Shown here piece by piece: positions 33,938 through 42,050 of a stretch of 64,000 nt of DNA. Source of the stretch: Hasllibacter sp963833115 (GTDB lineage: Bacteria > Pseudomonadota > Alphaproteobacteria > Rhodobacterales > Rhodobacteraceae). The notes under the pieces are model-generated. The model was not told the DNA's origin. It did no database searches and saw only the letters and a program-made list of their open reading frames with translations. Each line of letters opens with the position of its first letter. Within the stretch, counting starts at the first letter, position 1. The stretch is taken from the NCBI GenBank assembly GCA_963833115.1, contig CAWHWS010000002.1, positions 1,550,001-1,614,000 of the forward strand, read 5' to 3'. The translations under genes were made by a program, and so were the position numbers.

Positions 33938-34872
33938 TCTCCGGCCCCGCGGGCCCCGTCGGCCCCGCGGGCCCCGCCGGCCCCGTAGGTCGCGTCGAGC
34001 CGCGAGCGCAGGTAGTCCGCCGCCGTGACGGGCGGATACTTCGCCGCCCCCGTGCCGGGCAGGGCGGCGATCACCTGCCCGGGGTCGGGGTCGAGGAAGA
34101 ACGCCACCGACCGCCGCCGCCGCGCCGGCGGCAGCACCCGGTGCGGCGTGCTCACGTAGATGTCGTTCGTCCACCGCATCAGGCAGTCGCCGATGTTGAC
34201 CACATAGGCCCCCGCCACGTGCGGCACGTCGGTCCAATCCCCTGCGCGCGGGCGCACCTGTAGCCCGCCGGTGCCGTCCGTCGTCAGGAGCGTGATCGAG
34301 CCGTAATCGGTGTGCGCGCCCGCCCCGATCTCGCCCTCCGCGCCGGTCGCGGGCGGGTAGTGGAGGAGGCGCAGCGTCGCCAGCGGCTCGCGCAGGGCCG
34401 CATCGAAATGGTCCGCCGCCAGCCCCAGATCGGCGGCGAAGGCCCGGTGCACCCGTACCCCCAGCGCCAGCGCCGCGTCGAAATACTCCAGCATCGCCTC
34501 CCGGAACCCCGGCAGGTCCGGCCAGGGGTTCGGCCCCCGGAACGGCTCGCCGCGCCGCACGCGCGGATCGTCCGGCGGCAGGTCGTAGCCGATCTGATAG
34601 GTCTCCTTGGTGTCGATCTCGGCGCCGGTCTCGTCCAGCGTCTCCGCCCCCGGCCGACCCCAGCCGCGGTTGAACGGGTTGTCCTCGATCGAGAGCGCGG
34701 CCTTCGCCTCCGCCGGCAGGTCGAAGAACGCGCCCGCCCGCTCGAACACCTCGGCCCGCAGCGCCTCCGGCACCCCGTGCCCGGTCAGGAGGAAGAAGCC
34801 CGGCCCGCGCGCGGCCGCGCCGATGGCGACCGCCGCGTCCCGGGCGCCGAAGTCGATGACCGGAATGCTCAC
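33934..34872 (-). CDS. Isopenicillin N synthase-like Fe(II)/2-oxoglutarate oxygenase
   Basis: The 312-residue protein has the double-stranded beta-helix iron site His187-x-Asp189 (AHTDYGSITLL) and distal His244 (STPHRVLPP). The 2-oxoglutarate-binding Arg-x-Ser follows at 253-255. The N-terminal DIOX_N region begins IPVIDFGARD and includes GFFLLTGHGVP. Bacterial members hydroxylate or desaturate small metabolites; none can be assigned here. The last 16 residues are a Gly-Ala-Arg collagen-like tail made by a short DNA repeat at 33943-33987. The start is GTG at 34872, overlapping the upstream stop; its own stop overlaps the creatininase GTG. Confidence 0.87.
   Translation of the reverse strand: MSIPVIDFGARDAAVAIGAAARGPGFFLLTGHGVPEALRAEVFERAGAFFDLPAEAKAALSIEDNPFNRGWGRPGAETLDETGAEIDTKETYQIGYDLPPDDPRVRRGEPFRGPNPWPDLPGFREAMLEYFDAALALGVRVHRAFAADLGLAADHFDAALREPLATLRLLHYPPATGAEGEIGAGAHTDYGSITLLTTDGTGGLQVRPRAGDWTDVPHVAGAYVVNIGDCLMRWTNDIYVSTPHRVLPPARRRRSVAFFLDPDPGQVIAALPGTGAAKYPPVTAADYLRSRLDATYGAGGARGADGARGAGE
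33943..33987 (-). repeat. Five 9-bp tandem repeats at the end of the oxygenase gene
   Basis: On the plus strand the unit GGCCCCGCG is repeated five times with one to two changes per copy. It encodes Gly-Ala-Gly/Arg-Gly-Ala-Asp triplets at the oxygenase C-terminus. Slippage here could lengthen or shorten the tail without shifting the frame, because the unit is a multiple of three. Confidence 0.7.
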
Positions 34873-35459
34873 AACGCGGCCACCTTCCGCGCGACGAGCC
34901 GCAGGTGCGCGGCCCGGCTCTCGGGGGTGGACGCGTCCATCCCGTAGTGCATCGCGAACGCCGTCCGGCAGCGCCGCGCGCAGACCGAGCGCACCCCGCG
35001 CAGCAGCGTCCGCCGCCCCGGCGCGCCCATCAGGGCCGTGAGCCAGCGCGACGCGCCTCCGGTCGTGAACACCGCCAGCGTGCGGACATGGGTCAGCCCC
35101 GGCGCGATGTCCCCGCCCTCCGGCCCCGGCAGGCGGAACGCGACCCCGGGCACCAGCACCCGGTCGAGCCAGCCCTTGAGCATGGCCGGCAGCCCGTACC
35201 ACCAGGTCGGATAGACGAAGATCAGGGCGTCGCACCACTCCAGGTCCGCGACCTCCCGCGCCACCGGCCCCCGGTTCGCCGCCTCGTCGAGATACACGTC
35301 CAGCTCCCCCTCCGTCAGGCAGGGCGCGAACCCCTCGGCGTAGAGGTCGCGCACCCGCACCTCGGCCCGCCTCGCCGCGAGCCCGTCCGTCACCACGTCC
35401 CGCACGGCGGCGGTGAAGCTGTCGGCGCCGGGATGGCAGTAGACCACCAGCGCCCTCAC
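34869..35459 (-). CDS. NAD(P)H dehydrogenase (quinone)-like flavoprotein, second copy
   Basis: The 196-residue protein has a flavodoxin-like fold of the NQO1/MdaB/KefF group. It has the N-terminal phosphate loop VVYCHPGADSFTAAV and the FMN/FAD segment FVYPTWWYGLPAMLKGWLDRVL near residues 78-97. Such enzymes use NAD(P)H to reduce quinones, flavins, or nitro and azo groups. A paralogue is the gene immediately upstream. Two side by side in a catabolic operon suggest either a heterodimer or two reduction steps. The start is GTG at 35459, overlapping by 4 nt. Confidence 0.83.
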   Translation of the reverse strand: MRALVVYCHPGADSFTAAVRDVVTDGLAARRAEVRVRDLYAEGFAPCLTEGELDVYLDEAANRGPVAREVADLEWCDALIFVYPTWWYGLPAMLKGWLDRVLVPGVAFRLPGPEGGDIAPGLTHVRTLAVFTTGGASRWLTALMGAPGRRTLLRGVRSVCARRCRTAFAMHYGMDASTPESRAAHLRLVARKVAAL

Positions 35460-36037
35460 AGCGCCGCCATCTCGCGGCCCACGCGGTCCAGGAAACCGGC
35501 GCGCTCGGCATCGCCCGCGCCGTTCATCCCGTAGAGCGCGAGGTAGCGCATCCGCTCCGGTCGGCAGACATACCGGACCGAGCGCGTGAAGTGCCGCCGC
35601 GGCGGATCGCCCGAAAGCAGCGCCCGGCTCCGCGCCCCGCCATAGGTCGTCACCGCCGCGAGCTTGCGGATATGCGTGAGCGCCGGCCGCACCGCCGGCC
35701 CGTCGAGGTCGAACGACACCCCCGGCAGGAACACCCGGTCGAGGAACCCCTTGAGGATCGCGGGATACCCGAAGTTCCACACCGGATACACCATCACCAG
35801 CGCCTCCACCGCCCGCAGCCGCTCGACGTATCCCGCCACCGGCGCCGTGTTCGTGGCCGTATCGTGATACCCCCGCCGCTCCGCCGCGCCGAGCACCGGA
35901 TCGAACCCCTCGGCGTTCAGATCGCAGTCGTCCACCTCCCACCCCCGCCCTTCCAGCGCCTCCACCACCCGCGCGTGCAGCGCCGCCGAGAAGCTCTCGG
36001 CGCACGGATGCGCGTAGAGGACCAGCGCCCGCGTCAT
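35456..36037 (-). CDS. NAD(P)H dehydrogenase (quinone)-like flavoprotein, first copy
   Basis: The 193-residue protein is paralogous to its downstream neighbour. It has VLYAHPCAESFSAALH at the N-terminus, a flavin-contacting MVYPVWNFGYPAILKGFLDRVFLPG near 82-106, and TTYGGARSRALLSGDPPRR in the C-terminal half. It resembles NQO1-type and KefF-type oxidoreductases. It starts at ATG 36037, inside the stop of the FAD oxidase gene (ATGA). The two copies share a fold and several motifs but differ at many positions, so this is an old duplication. Confidence 0.83.
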   Translation of the reverse strand: MTRALVLYAHPCAESFSAALHARVVEALEGRGWEVDDCDLNAEGFDPVLGAAERRGYHDTATNTAPVAGYVERLRAVEALVMVYPVWNFGYPAILKGFLDRVFLPGVSFDLDGPAVRPALTHIRKLAAVTTYGGARSRALLSGDPPRRHFTRSVRYVCRPERMRYLALYGMNGAGDAERAGFLDRVGREMAAL

Positions 36038-37446
36038 CGCCGCCGGAGCCCGCCATAGGCGTACATCCTCTCGAACCCCCAATGGGGATCGTCCCAGGCG
36101 ATCATCTTGCCGGGGTTGAGGAGGCCGTCCGGGTCCGCCTCCCGCTTGAAGGCGAGCTGCCGGTCGTCCACCGACTGCCTGCCGCCCTCCTCGAGCGTGT
36201 AGCGGTGCGGGTTGAAGATCATCGCGCCGGCCGCCTCGTGGATCGCCACGATCTCGTCCAGCCGCTCCTCCGTCGTGAACTTCACGAGGGAAAGCCCCGC
36301 GAAGATCGTCCGCCCCCCGTCGCGCAGCGCCTCCAGGTGCTGGAGCACCTCGGGCGAGAGCTCCGCCCGCAGCCGCTCCACCAGCGCCAGCGGATCGTCG
36401 CCCCCATAGCGCACCTGCAGGTAGGTGATGTCGGGGTCGACCTTGAGCGCCCGCAGCGTGGTGTGGTTCCACCCGTACTCGAACACCGGCCCTGGAGCCT
36501 TCTCCCAACCGCCCTCCCGCGAATCCCAGATGAGCCGCCCCGGCGTGCGCGCCAGCAGCATCCGGAACGCGTCCATCGCGTGCGGCGCCACCATCAGCGC
36601 CGCGAGATGCGTGCCCGCCGCCACGTGCGGGCGCACCCGCTGAAAGTAGTCGTGCGCCACGGGCGCCTCGAACACCGTCGCCAGCTTGATCAGCGTGCCG
36701 TCCGCGTTCGCCAGCGTCTCCGCGAACCGCGCCGCCTCGGGGAATGCCTCGAACGAGACCAGCAAGTGCACCCACTCGTAGGCCGGCGCGAGGGGCATCT
36801 CCACCTCGGTGATGATCCCGTTCGTCCCGTAGGCGTGGGACACCCGCGCCAGCTCCTCGCCCCGGAACTCGAGCACCCGCGGCTCCGCCTCCATCGTCAC
36901 GACCCGCAGCCGGATGATGTTCCCCGGGTCCCTCAGGGACCCCCACGTGCAGGAGCCGACCCCACCGGACCCCCCGGCGACGAACCCTCCGATCGTCGCC
37001 GTCGCCCAGGTCGAGCTGAACATCCGCAGCTCCTGGCCGGAGGCCGCGATGCACGCCGCGTCCACGTCCTTGAGGAGCGCCCCCGGCTCGCACACCACCC
37101 GCCCGGGCGCGACCTCCTTGACGGCCGCCATGTGCTGCATGTGCATGACGCACCCGCCCGCGAGCGGCATCGCCTGACCGTAATTCCCCGTCCCGGCCCC
37201 CCGCACCGTCACCGGCACCCCGTGCGCGTGGCACGCCTTGAGCACCTCGATCACCTCCGCCTCGCTCCGCGGCGAGACGACGAAATCCGCCTCCGCCCCG
37301 TCGAGCCGGTCCTTCAGCACCGGCGAGTACCAGAAGAAATCGCGGCTCTTGGCCCGCACGGCGGCCTCGGACTTCTCGATGTCCAGATGCGCCAGTGCGG
37401 CTTTGGCCGCCTCCGCCCGCGAGGGCACGTCCGAAAAATCCTTCAT
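36034..37446 (-). CDS. FAD-binding oxidase/dehydrogenase (VAO family)
   Basis: The 470-residue flavoprotein has the PCMH-type FAD domain: VSPRSEAEVIEVLKACHAHGVPVTVRGAGTGNYGQ split over residues 57-91, then ATIGGFVAGGSGGVGS and YGTNGIITEVEMPL. The C-terminal substrate cap ends NPGKMIAWDD. It is of the general D-lactate dehydrogenase/GlcD sort but diverges in the cap. The operon context points to oxidation of an alcohol or amine made from a heterocyclic compound. The start is ATG 37446 inside the amidohydrolase stop. Confidence 0.83.
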   Translation of the reverse strand: MKDFSDVPSRAEAAKAALAHLDIEKSEAAVRAKSRDFFWYSPVLKDRLDGAEADFVVSPRSEAEVIEVLKACHAHGVPVTVRGAGTGNYGQAMPLAGGCVMHMQHMAAVKEVAPGRVVCEPGALLKDVDAACIAASGQELRMFSSTWATATIGGFVAGGSGGVGSCTWGSLRDPGNIIRLRVVTMEAEPRVLEFRGEELARVSHAYGTNGIITEVEMPLAPAYEWVHLLVSFEAFPEAARFAETLANADGTLIKLATVFEAPVAHDYFQRVRPHVAAGTHLAALMVAPHAMDAFRMLLARTPGRLIWDSREGGWEKAPGPVFEYGWNHTTLRALKVDPDITYLQVRYGGDDPLALVERLRAELSPEVLQHLEALRDGGRTIFAGLSLVKFTTEERLDEIVAIHEAAGAMIFNPHRYTLEEGGRQSVDDRQLAFKREADPDGLLNPGKMIAWDDPHWGFERMYAYGGLRRR

Positions 37447-38708
37447 GCCCGCTCCATCAGATGATCCAGCTCCTCGTAGCGCGGCAGCGCCCGGTCGATC
37501 GCGCGGCCGCCCCGCAGGACGATCCGGTCCGCCTGCGGCCGCGCCAGCAGCTCCGTCCACGACCGCGCGTCGCAGATCACGAGGTCCGCCGCTGCGCCGG
37601 GGGCGAGCCTCCCCGAATCCCACCCGCAGATGGACGCCGGCGCGCTCGTGAACGCCTCCGCCCAGTCGGGCCGGGAATGGTCCAAATGCGCGACCCGTGT
37701 CGCCTCCCGCAGCACCTCGATCATGTCGAGGTCGCCATAGGCGTAGAACGGATCGCGCGTGTTGTCGGAGGCGAACGCCACCCGGATGCCGCGCTCGCGC
37801 ATCTCGTGCACCAGCGTCACCCCCCGACGCCTAGGCGTGCCGGGCCCGCGATCCTGCAGATAGAGGTTGCACATCGGCAGGCTGACCACGCTCAAGCCCG
37901 CCTCCGCCACGAGGTCCAGCGTGGACAGCGCCCGCGCCTGCTCCTGCACCCCCAGCGAGCAGCAATGCCCGACCACCACCGGCGCGTCGAACCCGGTCTC
38001 GAGCACCGCCTCCGCGATGACGCGCAGCGTCTCCGACGACGCATCCATCGTCTCGTCCACGTGGAAATCGACCGACAGGCCACGCGCGGCCGCCATCGCC
38101 AGGAACCCCCGCACCCGCTCCGCGATGTCCGGCACGGGATAGGTCACCATCCCCAGCACGCCGCCATGCTCCGCCACGAGGTCCGCCGTCCGCACGAACC
38201 GCCCGGCCGCGTCGAACCGGTCGCACCCGATCAGGCAGGCGGCCTGCAACTCGATCCGCCCGGCCCAGCGCTCCCGCATCTCCGCGAACACCGGCCAGGA
38301 GATCTCGTCCTGCGGCGGGATCGAATCCAGGTGCGTGCGCACCCGCGCCGTGCCGTGCGCGAAGGCGCAGCGCAGCGCGAAATCCATCCGCGCGGCCACG
38401 TCCTGCGCCGTCCAGTTCGCCGCGCTGTCCGCCCGCACGGCGCCCAGCGCCCCGTCGAACGTCCCGTCCGGGTTCGGCGCCCGCGGCCAGATGTGCCCCT
38501 TGTCCAGATGCGTGTGCATGTCCGTGAAGCACGGCAGCACGAACGCGCCCCCCATCTCGACCGGCTGCGCCGGGGCATCCGTGATCAGACCGTCCGCCAG
38601 ATGCAGGTCCGTCCGCACGAGGTCGCCCTCCGCGCCGATCAGGCAGGCCGGCACCGTCACGTCCCGGAGCGTGAACGCCCCGCCCGGCAAATCGCGAAAC
38701 CCCCTCAC
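37443..38708 (-). CDS. Cytosine deaminase-like amidohydrolase
   Basis: The 421-residue TIM-barrel metalloenzyme has His65-Thr-His67 in DMHTHLDKGHIWP, a barrel His in VDFHVDET, a second in VGHCCSLG, and the catalytic Asp in FASDNTRDPF, which is the cytosine deaminase pattern. Such enzymes deaminate cytosine, isocytosine, isoguanine, pterins, or hydrolyse related cyclic C-N bonds. Presence in an operon with an importer and several redox enzymes suggests the ring nitrogen compound arrives through that importer. The start is GTG at 38708 in the permease stop. Cytoplasmic. Confidence 0.85.
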   Translation of the reverse strand: MRGFRDLPGGAFTLRDVTVPACLIGAEGDLVRTDLHLADGLITDAPAQPVEMGGAFVLPCFTDMHTHLDKGHIWPRAPNPDGTFDGALGAVRADSAANWTAQDVAARMDFALRCAFAHGTARVRTHLDSIPPQDEISWPVFAEMRERWAGRIELQAACLIGCDRFDAAGRFVRTADLVAEHGGVLGMVTYPVPDIAERVRGFLAMAAARGLSVDFHVDETMDASSETLRVIAEAVLETGFDAPVVVGHCCSLGVQEQARALSTLDLVAEAGLSVVSLPMCNLYLQDRGPGTPRRRGVTLVHEMRERGIRVAFASDNTRDPFYAYGDLDMIEVLREATRVAHLDHSRPDWAEAFTSAPASICGWDSGRLAPGAAADLVICDARSWTELLARPQADRIVLRGGRAIDRALPRYEELDHLMERA

Positions 38709-39604
38709 GTCTCGCGCTTCAACGCCGATTCGTGCCAGTGCCGCAGCAGCAGGTGCGAGAGCACCGACAGCGCCGCGAAGATCAGAACCCCCATCGCCGC
38801 GACCAGCGCCAGCGCCGCGAACATCCGCGCGATGTTGAGGCGGTAGCCCGCCTCCTGGATGCGGAACGCCAGCCCCGCGCCCACGCCGCCCGTGCCCGCC
38901 ACCAGCTCCGCCACCACCGCCCCGATGAGGCTGAGCCCCCCCGCGATCTTCATCCCGCCCAGGAAGTAGGGCAGGGCGCTCGGCAATTGCAGGTGGATCA
39001 GCCTCTGCCACCGGCTCGCCCCGTAGATGCGGAACAGATCCCGCAGCCCCGAATCGACCGAGTTCAGCCCCAGCGTCGTCGAAGACAGCATCGGGAAGAA
39101 CGCGACCAGCCACGCGCAGAGCAGCATCCCCGCCGTCTTGTTCTCCACGTAGATGAAGATCAGCGGCGCGATGGCGACAACCGGCGTCACCTGCAGGATC
39201 ACCGCGACGGGGTAGAAGCTCATCTCCATCGCCTTGGACTGGTTGAACAGGATCGCCAGCCCGGCGCCGCCCACGACCGCGAGCGCCAGCGCCATCAACG
39301 TGATCCGTCCCGTCAGGAGCGCCGCGTCGAACAGGATCGGGAAGTCCGCCGTCAGGCTGCCCCACACCCGGTCCGGCCCCGGCAGGATGTAGTGCGGGAT
39401 CTCGTTCCACGCGACGATCCGGTCCCAGAGCACGATCGCAACCACCACCACGAGGAGCGGCATCGCCCAGCGCCCCGTGCGCTCCCACGCCGCCCGCCGC
39501 CGCCGGGCGGCCTCGTCCGCGTCGGCCGGGACGGGCGCGTCCGCGTCGACCTGCACCGGCGCGCTGGCGGGCACGGCGGTGGGCGCGGCGCTCGTCTCGG
39601 TCAT
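38705..39604 (-). CDS. ABC transporter permease of the NMT1/SsuC type
   Basis: The 299-residue membrane protein has an unusual Ala/Pro/Asp-rich cytoplasmic N-terminus (about 1-40) and then six or so helices. The EAA loop near LRDLFRIYGASRWQRLIHLQLPSALPYFLGG (split, about 195-225) contacts the ATPase. The type is that of SsuC/TauC/ThiX permeases for aromatic or sulfonate compounds. The start is ATG 39604 in the ATPase stop. Confidence 0.87.
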   Translation of the reverse strand: MTETSAAPTAVPASAPVQVDADAPVPADADEAARRRRAAWERTGRWAMPLLVVVVAIVLWDRIVAWNEIPHYILPGPDRVWGSLTADFPILFDAALLTGRITLMALALAVVGGAGLAILFNQSKAMEMSFYPVAVILQVTPVVAIAPLIFIYVENKTAGMLLCAWLVAFFPMLSSTTLGLNSVDSGLRDLFRIYGASRWQRLIHLQLPSALPYFLGGMKIAGGLSLIGAVVAELVAGTGGVGAGLAFRIQEAGYRLNIARMFAALALVAAMGVLIFAALSVLSHLLLRHWHESALKRET

Positions 39605-40371
39605 GCCGCCGCCCTCTCGCCCATCGCCTCGTGCAGCGCCGCCGTCGCCGCCCGGCAATGCGCCCCGTATTCCGGCGAGGTGCGGAAGCTCGCCGCCCGC
39701 GGATAGGGCTCGTCCACCGCCACCTCCGCGATCGCCCGTCCCGGCCGCGCCGCCATCACCACGATGCGGTTCGACAGGAACACGCTCTCGAACACCGAAT
39801 GGGTGACGAAGATCACCGTGCACCCGATCCGCCTCTGCAGCGCCAGGAGGTCGTCGTTCAGCTTGAATCGCGTGATCTCGTCCAGCGCCGCGAACGGCTC
39901 GTCCATCAGGATGAGGCGCGGCCGCGTGACCATCGCCCGCGCGATGGACACCCGCATCCGCATGCCCCCGGAGAGCTCGCGCGGATAGGCCCCCTCGAAC
40001 CCCTCGAGCCCCACCTCCGCCAGCGCGCCCCGCACGTCCCCCTCGGCGTCCGCGTAGCTCCGCCCGCGCAGCCGCCAGGGCAGCCACACGTTCCGCGCCA
40101 CGCTCGCCCAGGGCATCAGCGTCGCCTCCTGGAACACGACGCCCAGGTCCCCGATCCCGTGATCCCCCGACCACTCGATCCGCCCGGCCGTGGGCCGCAT
40201 CAGGTCCGCGATCAGGCGCAGCGCCGTCGACTTCCCGCACCCGGACGGCCCCAGCAGCGACAGGAAATCCCCCTGCCGCACCGCGAGGTCCATCCCCCTG
40301 AGCGCGACAACGTCGGTGCCGAAGGTCTTGCCGACCCCCGCCATCGTCAGGAGGGGGGCGCCCCCGCTCAC
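39601..40371 (-). CDS. ABC transporter ATP-binding protein of the NMT1/SsuB type
   Basis: The 256-residue ATPase has Walker A GPSGCGKST at 41-49, the Q-loop VVFQEATLMPW, the signature LSGGMRMRVSIARA, Walker B LILMDEPFAALD and the H-loop VTHSVFE. It powers the permease at 38705-39604. I use GTG 40371, which overlaps the binding-protein stop by 4 nt; a Met nine codons downstream is a less likely start. It is close to the SsuB/TauB group. Confidence 0.9.
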   Translation of the reverse strand: MSGGAPLLTMAGVGKTFGTDVVALRGMDLAVRQGDFLSLLGPSGCGKSTALRLIADLMRPTAGRIEWSGDHGIGDLGVVFQEATLMPWASVARNVWLPWRLRGRSYADAEGDVRGALAEVGLEGFEGAYPRELSGGMRMRVSIARAMVTRPRLILMDEPFAALDEITRFKLNDDLLALQRRIGCTVIFVTHSVFESVFLSNRIVVMAARPGRAIAEVAVDEPYPRAASFRTSPEYGAHCRAATAALHEAMGERAAA

Positions 40372-41366
40372 GGCCGCAGGTCGGCGCCCACGTTCCCGTT
40401 GACGAACTGCGTCGTGAACGCGGCCCGCCAGTCGATGCCCCCGTCCACCACGCCCGATTCCACCATCAGGTCGAAGAAGTCCTTCACCGTCGCCTCCGTC
40501 ATCGCGCCGATGCCGAACTCCTCGGCCTCGCCCGAATCCACGATCCCGCGCTCCTTCATCATGTTGCGCGCGAAGTCGATCTTGTCCTGGCTCATGTCCG
40601 GGTTCGCCTCGAGGATCAGGGCGTCCGCCCCCGACGCGTCCCCGTAGAGGTAGGTGTACCACCCCTTCACCGACCCATCGACGAAGCACGCCACCTGCTC
40701 GGGCTTCTCCTCGATCGTCTGCGCCATCGTCTCCACCGTCGTCGCGTAGGAGGAGTACCCCGCATCCGCGATCAGGAACACGTTCGGCACCATCCCCGAC
40801 GCCTTCTCCACCGCGTAGGGCTCGGAGCTGAGGTATCCCTGCATCCCCATCCCCTCGTCGGCGATGAACGGCGCGGGGTTGAACGTGTAGGGCTGGCGCT
40901 GCTCCACGGTGAACCCGTGCGCCTTGATCATCCACTGGTAGTAGCTCGCGAACCCGTTATCCCCGATCAGCAGCGTCAGGTCCTTGAGGTCCTCCCACGA
41001 TTCCGCCGCGCCCGGATGCGCCAGGATCACCTGCGGGTGCTTCTGGAAGATCGCGGCCACCGCCACCACGGGGATGTCCTCGCCCACCGCGTTGAACGCC
41101 TGCAGCAGGTCGCCGCCCATGTGGTAGTCGATCCGCCCGGCCAGCATCAGCGCCCGGTTGTTCACCTGCGGCCCCCCCGGCACGATCGTCACGTCCAGCC
41201 CGCAGGCCGCGTAGGTCCCGTCCGCGACCGACTGGTAGAACCCCCCGTGCTCGGCCTGCGCGACCCAGTTGGTGCCGAAGCTGACCGGGGTGAGGTCCTG
41301 CGCGGCGGCCGTCCCGGCGAGGAGGGTTGCGGCGATGGCGGTAGTGGTCGGGGCGATGCGGATCAT
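40368..41366 (-). CDS. NMT1/THI5-like ABC transporter substrate-binding protein
   Basis: The 332-residue protein has a signal peptide (about 1-22, AAA-Q). It shows the NMT1 features VSFGTNWVAQAEHGGFYQSV at the start and VNNRALMLAGRIDYHMGG and GDNGFASYYQWM in the two lobes. The family binds pyrimidine precursors, riboflavin precursors, nitrate-like ions and sulfonates. There is no TPP-riboswitch CTGAGA motif in the leader, which speaks against thiamine-precursor uptake. It is the first gene of the nine-gene operon, with GGGAGG before ATG 41366, and is divergent from ridA. Confidence 0.88.
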   Translation of the reverse strand: MIRIAPTTTAIAATLLAGTAAAQDLTPVSFGTNWVAQAEHGGFYQSVADGTYAACGLDVTIVPGGPQVNNRALMLAGRIDYHMGGDLLQAFNAVGEDIPVVAVAAIFQKHPQVILAHPGAAESWEDLKDLTLLIGDNGFASYYQWMIKAHGFTVEQRQPYTFNPAPFIADEGMGMQGYLSSEPYAVEKASGMVPNVFLIADAGYSSYATTVETMAQTIEEKPEQVACFVDGSVKGWYTYLYGDASGADALILEANPDMSQDKIDFARNMMKERGIVDSGEAEEFGIGAMTEATVKDFFDLMVESGVVDGGIDWRAAFTTQFVNGNVGADLRP

Positions 41367-41553
41367 GGGTGGCCTCCCTTGCGTCACGTGTCGGGGTGAT
41401 CTGGGCCGCCCCGCGCGCCCGAGGGAAGGGCGCGCCCGGCGCTCCGTCCCCGCCCGGCGAGCCTCCGCCCGTTTTCGCGCCATGTCGAGGGCCGTGCCGC
41501 ATTTCCGGGCATCCCGGCTGGACCGCCGCCCACCCCGCGGGCAACCCTGCGCC

Positions 41554-41979
41554 ATGACCCGCTCGCCCCTCTACGACGCCCTCGCCCCCGAAGGCCTCCC
41601 CGCCCCCCTCGCCAACTACTCCCACGCGGTGCTCGCACCGAAGGGCGCCCGGCTCCTGTTCACGTCCGGGCAACTCGCGATGCTCCCGGACGGTACCATC
41701 CCCAAAGGGGCCGAGGCCCAAGCGCACCAGTGCTTCGCCCAGCTCAAAGCCATCCTAGCCGCCGCCGGCGCCGGCCCCGCCAACGTCCTGCGCCTCAACG
41801 CCTACGTCACCGCCCGCGAACACATGCCCGCCTACATGACGGCACGGGATGCGTTCCTCGGGCGACTAACGCCGCCCCCTGCGTCGACGCTGGTGATCGT
41901 GGGGGGGTTCACCCGGGCGGAGTTTCTGGTGGAGGTCGAAGGGGTAGCAACCGTAGATGCTCCCATCTTAGCGTTATAG
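41554..41979 (+). CDS. RidA family (YjgF/Rut) protein
   Basis: The 141-residue protein has the RidA fold: YSHAVLAPKGARLLFTSGQ at 22-40, a middle NVLRLNAYVTAREHMPAY, and the end GGFTRAEFLVEVEGVA. The Arg that typically binds the carboxylate of imine substrates is present as FTRAEFLVE. RidA proteins hydrolyse reactive enamines/imines; RutC handles aminoacrylate in pyrimidine breakdown. Its position divergent from the nine-gene operon suggests it removes such an intermediate there. The last 12 codons are markedly AT-richer than the rest and abut the AT-rich orphan. No clear ribosome-binding site precedes ATG 41554. Confidence 0.85.
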   Translation: MTRSPLYDALAPEGLPAPLANYSHAVLAPKGARLLFTSGQLAMLPDGTIPKGAEAQAHQCFAQLKAILAAAGAGPANVLRLNAYVTAREHMPAYMTARDAFLGRLTPPPASTLVIVGGFTRAEFLVEVEGVATVDAPILAL

Positions 41980-42050
41980 ACAGTACCAGTCAGGTTTCCC
42001 CTTGATGTCGCTGGAAGTGATCCAACCGTTGGTGAATCGATAGAAGGGTG

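Noticed and set aside
41367..41553. Possible TPP riboswitch upstream of the NMT1-type binding protein
   Set aside because: The conserved CTGAGA and related thi-box bases are not found in this leader on the coding strand.
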